Shown: piece after piece, positions 62,086 through 64,000 of the stretch | Layout of the letters: each line of letters opens with the position of its first letter | How positions within the stretch are numbered: position 1 is the first letter of the stretch | Assembly (NCBI GenBank): GCA_902779445.1 | Contig: CACZBM010000003.1 | Location: 29,782-93,781, forward strand | DNA: 64,000 nt | Direction of reading: 5' to 3' | Source of the DNA: an uncultured Lachnospiraceae bacterium | Lineage (GTDB): Bacteria; Bacillota; Clostridia; Lachnospirales; Lachnospiraceae | The notes under the pieces: model-generated | Database searches by the model: none | Seen by the model: only the letters and a program-made list of their open reading frames with translations | Told to the model about the DNA's origin: nothing | Position numbers and translations under genes: made by a program

Positions 62086-62180
62086 ATGATGTCATTCAGT
62101 TACAGGAGCATGATGTCATTCTGATACAGGGACACGGTGTCATTCTGAGTGAAGCGAAGAATCTAAGAGATCCTACGGAT
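62086..62180. repeat. 24-bp degenerate tandem repeat, relative of the 8110 array
   Basis: Three units begin ATGATGTCATTC, ATGATGTCATTC and ACGGTGTCATTC at 62086, 62110 and 62134, each 24 bp. The last continues GAGTGAAGCGAAGAATCT, which is the reverse complement of the flank of the 22-bp array near 8112-8135. It lies between giant 2 and small protein B. Confidence 0.8.
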
Positions 62181-62206
62181 TTCAAAACATTATAGGAGAT
62201 GATCAA

Positions 62207-62809
62207 ATGAACGGATTAGATACAATAATGGACAGTATTAAGGAGATGATGAACGAGCTCTTTGATAACTGTGTGGACAGGAATAAGATCATGAGATCTC
62301 TGATCGAACATCTGGGAGTGACGGATACTGATGCCATACTGGATGTGGCACTGGAACCAGGATTCAATAAAGATGCTCCATATCCCATATTGCATTTCCT
62401 GGTTACATTGGCAAAGGATATAAATGATAATGATGCCGGAAGGATCAGCATTGCCTTAAACGAACTGAATCACGTTATCGCTGTCGGGGAGTACCCTGCG
62501 TTTGGTGCTTTCTGCTATTACCCTAAGCTCCATCAGATATTCTTAAGTTACAGAATACCTGTGAATCCTGAAGTACCTGAAGATGAGATAATCAATCTCC
62601 GGTATTATTTCGGAACACTGTACCAGCAGCTGGATATTTTTGCAGATTTCATAATGTTCTTATGTGACACTAAAGGACGCACCCTGGATCTTGACGACTA
62701 TATCGATTATCTCCAGTCCGTTCAGGACCTTGATGATATGGAGGCGCGTGCAAAGGCTTTGTCAGAACGGATTGACAAGATTGAGGCTGAGATGAGGGGC
62801 AATGAATAA
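62207..62809 (+). CDS. Small protein B of the giant-protein system
   Basis: This 200-aa soluble protein is the paralogue of the product at 49402. It has MRSLIEHLGVTDTDAI, DAPYPILHFLVTLAKD, PAFGAFCYYPKLHQIF and a C-terminal coiled coil (LSERIDKIEAEMRG). There is no membrane segment or known domain. AGGAGATGATCAA precedes the ATG. It follows giant 2 as its paralogue precedes giant 1. Its last eight bases overlap the dihydroorotase start. Confidence 0.85.
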   Translation: MNGLDTIMDSIKEMMNELFDNCVDRNKIMRSLIEHLGVTDTDAILDVALEPGFNKDAPYPILHFLVTLAKDINDNDAGRISIALNELNHVIAVGEYPAFGAFCYYPKLHQIFLSYRIPVNPEVPEDEIINLRYYFGTLYQQLDIFADFIMFLCDTKGRTLDLDDYIDYLQSVQDLDDMEARAKALSERIDKIEAEMRGNE

Positions 62810-64000
62810 GATCCTGATAACCAATGCACATATCCTCTCACCTGCGGACAATCTGGATATCACAGGGCATATCCTTATAAAGGACGGCCTGGTGTCGGAG
62901 ATCTCGGGGAAGATACCGGATGATGCGGGTGATGCGGAGATACTGGATGCAGAGGGAGCTTTTGCGATACCCGGATTTGTAGATGTACACACGCATTTGG
63001 ACAAACTGAAAAAGAAGATATCCATACCGGGGCTCTTTCAGCAGCTGCCGGAGGTTACACTACGGTTATCTGTATGGCAAACACAGTGCCGGCCGTGGAC
63101 AGTGAGGAAACAATCCTCTATGTTCTGAATAAGGCGGCAGGAGAAGATATCCATATCCGTCAATGTGCGTCTGTGACAGTCGGACGAAGGGGAGAGGAAC
63201 TGACCTGTTTTGAAAAACTGAAACTTGCCGGTGCAGCGGGATTTACCGATGACGGATCCCCCATAATGGACGCAGGGCTTGTAAAAGAAGCTATGAAAAG
63301 GGCTGCGGATCTTAACATGATCTTAAGCTTCCATGAGGAAGATCCTGAATATATCGGGGTTGCCGGGATTAATGAAGGTGCAGTCTCAAAAGAAATGGGG
63401 CTTAAAGGTGCTGACAGGGAAGCTGAGATATCCATGGTAAAAAGGGATCTTTCCCTGGCGCTTGAAACCGGCTGCAGGATAGATATACAGCATGTCAGCG
63501 CAAAGGAAACCGTGGAGCTTATAAGAGAAGCAAAGAAAAAGGACAGCCTGAACCTGATCCATGCAGAAGCCACGCCAAATCATTTTTCCATGACAGAAGA
63601 TCATGTCAGGAAATACGGGGCATTAGCCAAGATCAATCCGCCCCTCAGGACAGAAGAGGACAGAAAAGCTATAATAGAGGGACTTAAGGACGGAACCATA
63701 GATCTTATAGCAACTGATCATGCGCCACATACGAAAGAGGATAAGGGAAAAGAATTCTCCAAATGCATGAGCGGCATAATCGGGCTGGAGACTGCGTTTT
63801 CACTGGGGATAAAAAAACTAGTGAAAACAGGAGATCTGACTCTTAAGGAACTGATAACACTTATGAGTGTAAACCCGGCCAAAGTATACGGGCTGGATGC
63901 GGGACACATCAGGGAAGGACATCCTGCGGATATTGTGATAGCGGATCCGGACAGGGATACACATTATGAGCGGTTCAGGAGCAGGGCCGTTAATTCACCA
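62802..64000 (+). pseudogene. pyrC: Dihydroorotase with internal frameshift (3' end beyond window)
   Basis: Dihydroorotase closes carbamoyl-aspartate in pyrimidine synthesis. The first frame gives ILITNAHILSPADNLD and FVDVHTHL (metal-binding His pair), then loses the family pattern and stops at 63128. From about 63002 the second frame continues it without a stop to the window end: QTEKEDIHTGALSAAAGG, CMANTVPAVD, FTDDGSPIMD, DIQHVSA, ATPNHF and ATDHAPHTKEDKG. Aligning to the family, codons for R-D-P and part of G after HTHL (62999/63000) are missing: 10 nt. This removes the substrate-binding Arg of HxHLR. It is either a disrupted gene or a sequence error. Confidence 0.85.

Noticed and set aside
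49402..62809. Prophage or integrated element around the giant genes
   Set aside because: There is no integrase, attachment-site repeat, tRNA junction, capsid or tail gene, and codon use looks like the neighbours.
49402..62809. Complete contractile injection system
   Set aside because: I looked for sheath, tube, baseplate, spike and LysM proteins and found none; only the ATPase is similar.
62999..63128. Programmed frameshift in dihydroorotase
   Set aside because: There is no slippery heptamer or stimulatory structure at the junction, and ten bases of conserved coding sequence are missing.

Overview
The window reads as chromosome of a low-to-mid GC Gram-positive anaerobe of the Lachnospiraceae (Butyrivibrio-like) type. 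Supporting signs are AGGAGG-type ribosome sites with frequent TTG starts, a tryptophan T-box, a CIRCE/HrcA heat-shock operator, the IreB-RuvX-DUF1292 block, RNase J/YlbF, a YesM-type kinase beside a sugar ABC transporter, and many plant-glycan uptake genes. The lineage is inferred from gene content, not from a marker alignment. I recognised no rRNA, tRNA, CRISPR array, IS element or prophage structural gene.

Layout. 1-7166: a YesM-like sensor kinase (cut by the left edge) divergent from a three-gene sugar ABC importer and a GH31 alpha-xylosidase. 7158-8030: purC, convergent. 8110-8275: a 22-bp tandem repeat. 8310-11414: a large membrane protein, a VTC-domain protein and a DUF4956 protein. 11450-16777: a housekeeping block (IreB, RuvX, DUF1292, RNase J, YlbF, an MltG remnant without its catalytic domain, an O-methyltransferase, a U32 peptidase). 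16774-30845: a surface-glycan cluster with eight glycosyltransferases (one a GT11 fucosyltransferase-like enzyme), an acetyltransferase, a methyltransferase, an ABC flippase-like exporter and a polytopic membrane protein, interrupted by palindromic repeats that supply ribosome sites. 30938-33649: a ferredoxin, a TrpB2-type tryptophan synthase under a Trp T-box, and a CIRCE-controlled Hsp20. 33820-38785: a lipoprotein, an AAC(3)-family acetyltransferase, a cysteine-cluster protein, ACP, MaoC, a sirtuin and a convergent calcium-motif protein. 39100-48019: an arabinose-type ABC importer, an AraC regulator, a DUF5107/TPR protein and an epimerase-like protein. 48123-49274: rpsF-ssb-rpsR.

49402-62809 is the region most likely to hold an undescribed system. 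A strong promoter precedes seven co-directional genes in near mirror order: a 202-aa small protein, a 1274-aa giant protein, a fumarate reductase-like flavoprotein, its iron-sulfur partner, a two-module AAA+ ATPase resembling the ATPases of extracellular contractile injection systems, a second 1258-aa giant, and a second 200-aa small protein. The two giants are paralogues, as are the two small proteins. No sheath, tube or baseplate gene is present. The flavoprotein lacks the usual FAD-linking His, and no membrane anchor subunit is encoded. The last gene, a dihydroorotase fused to the end of this run, carries what looks like a 10-nt deletion that shifts its frame and removes the substrate-binding Arg region.
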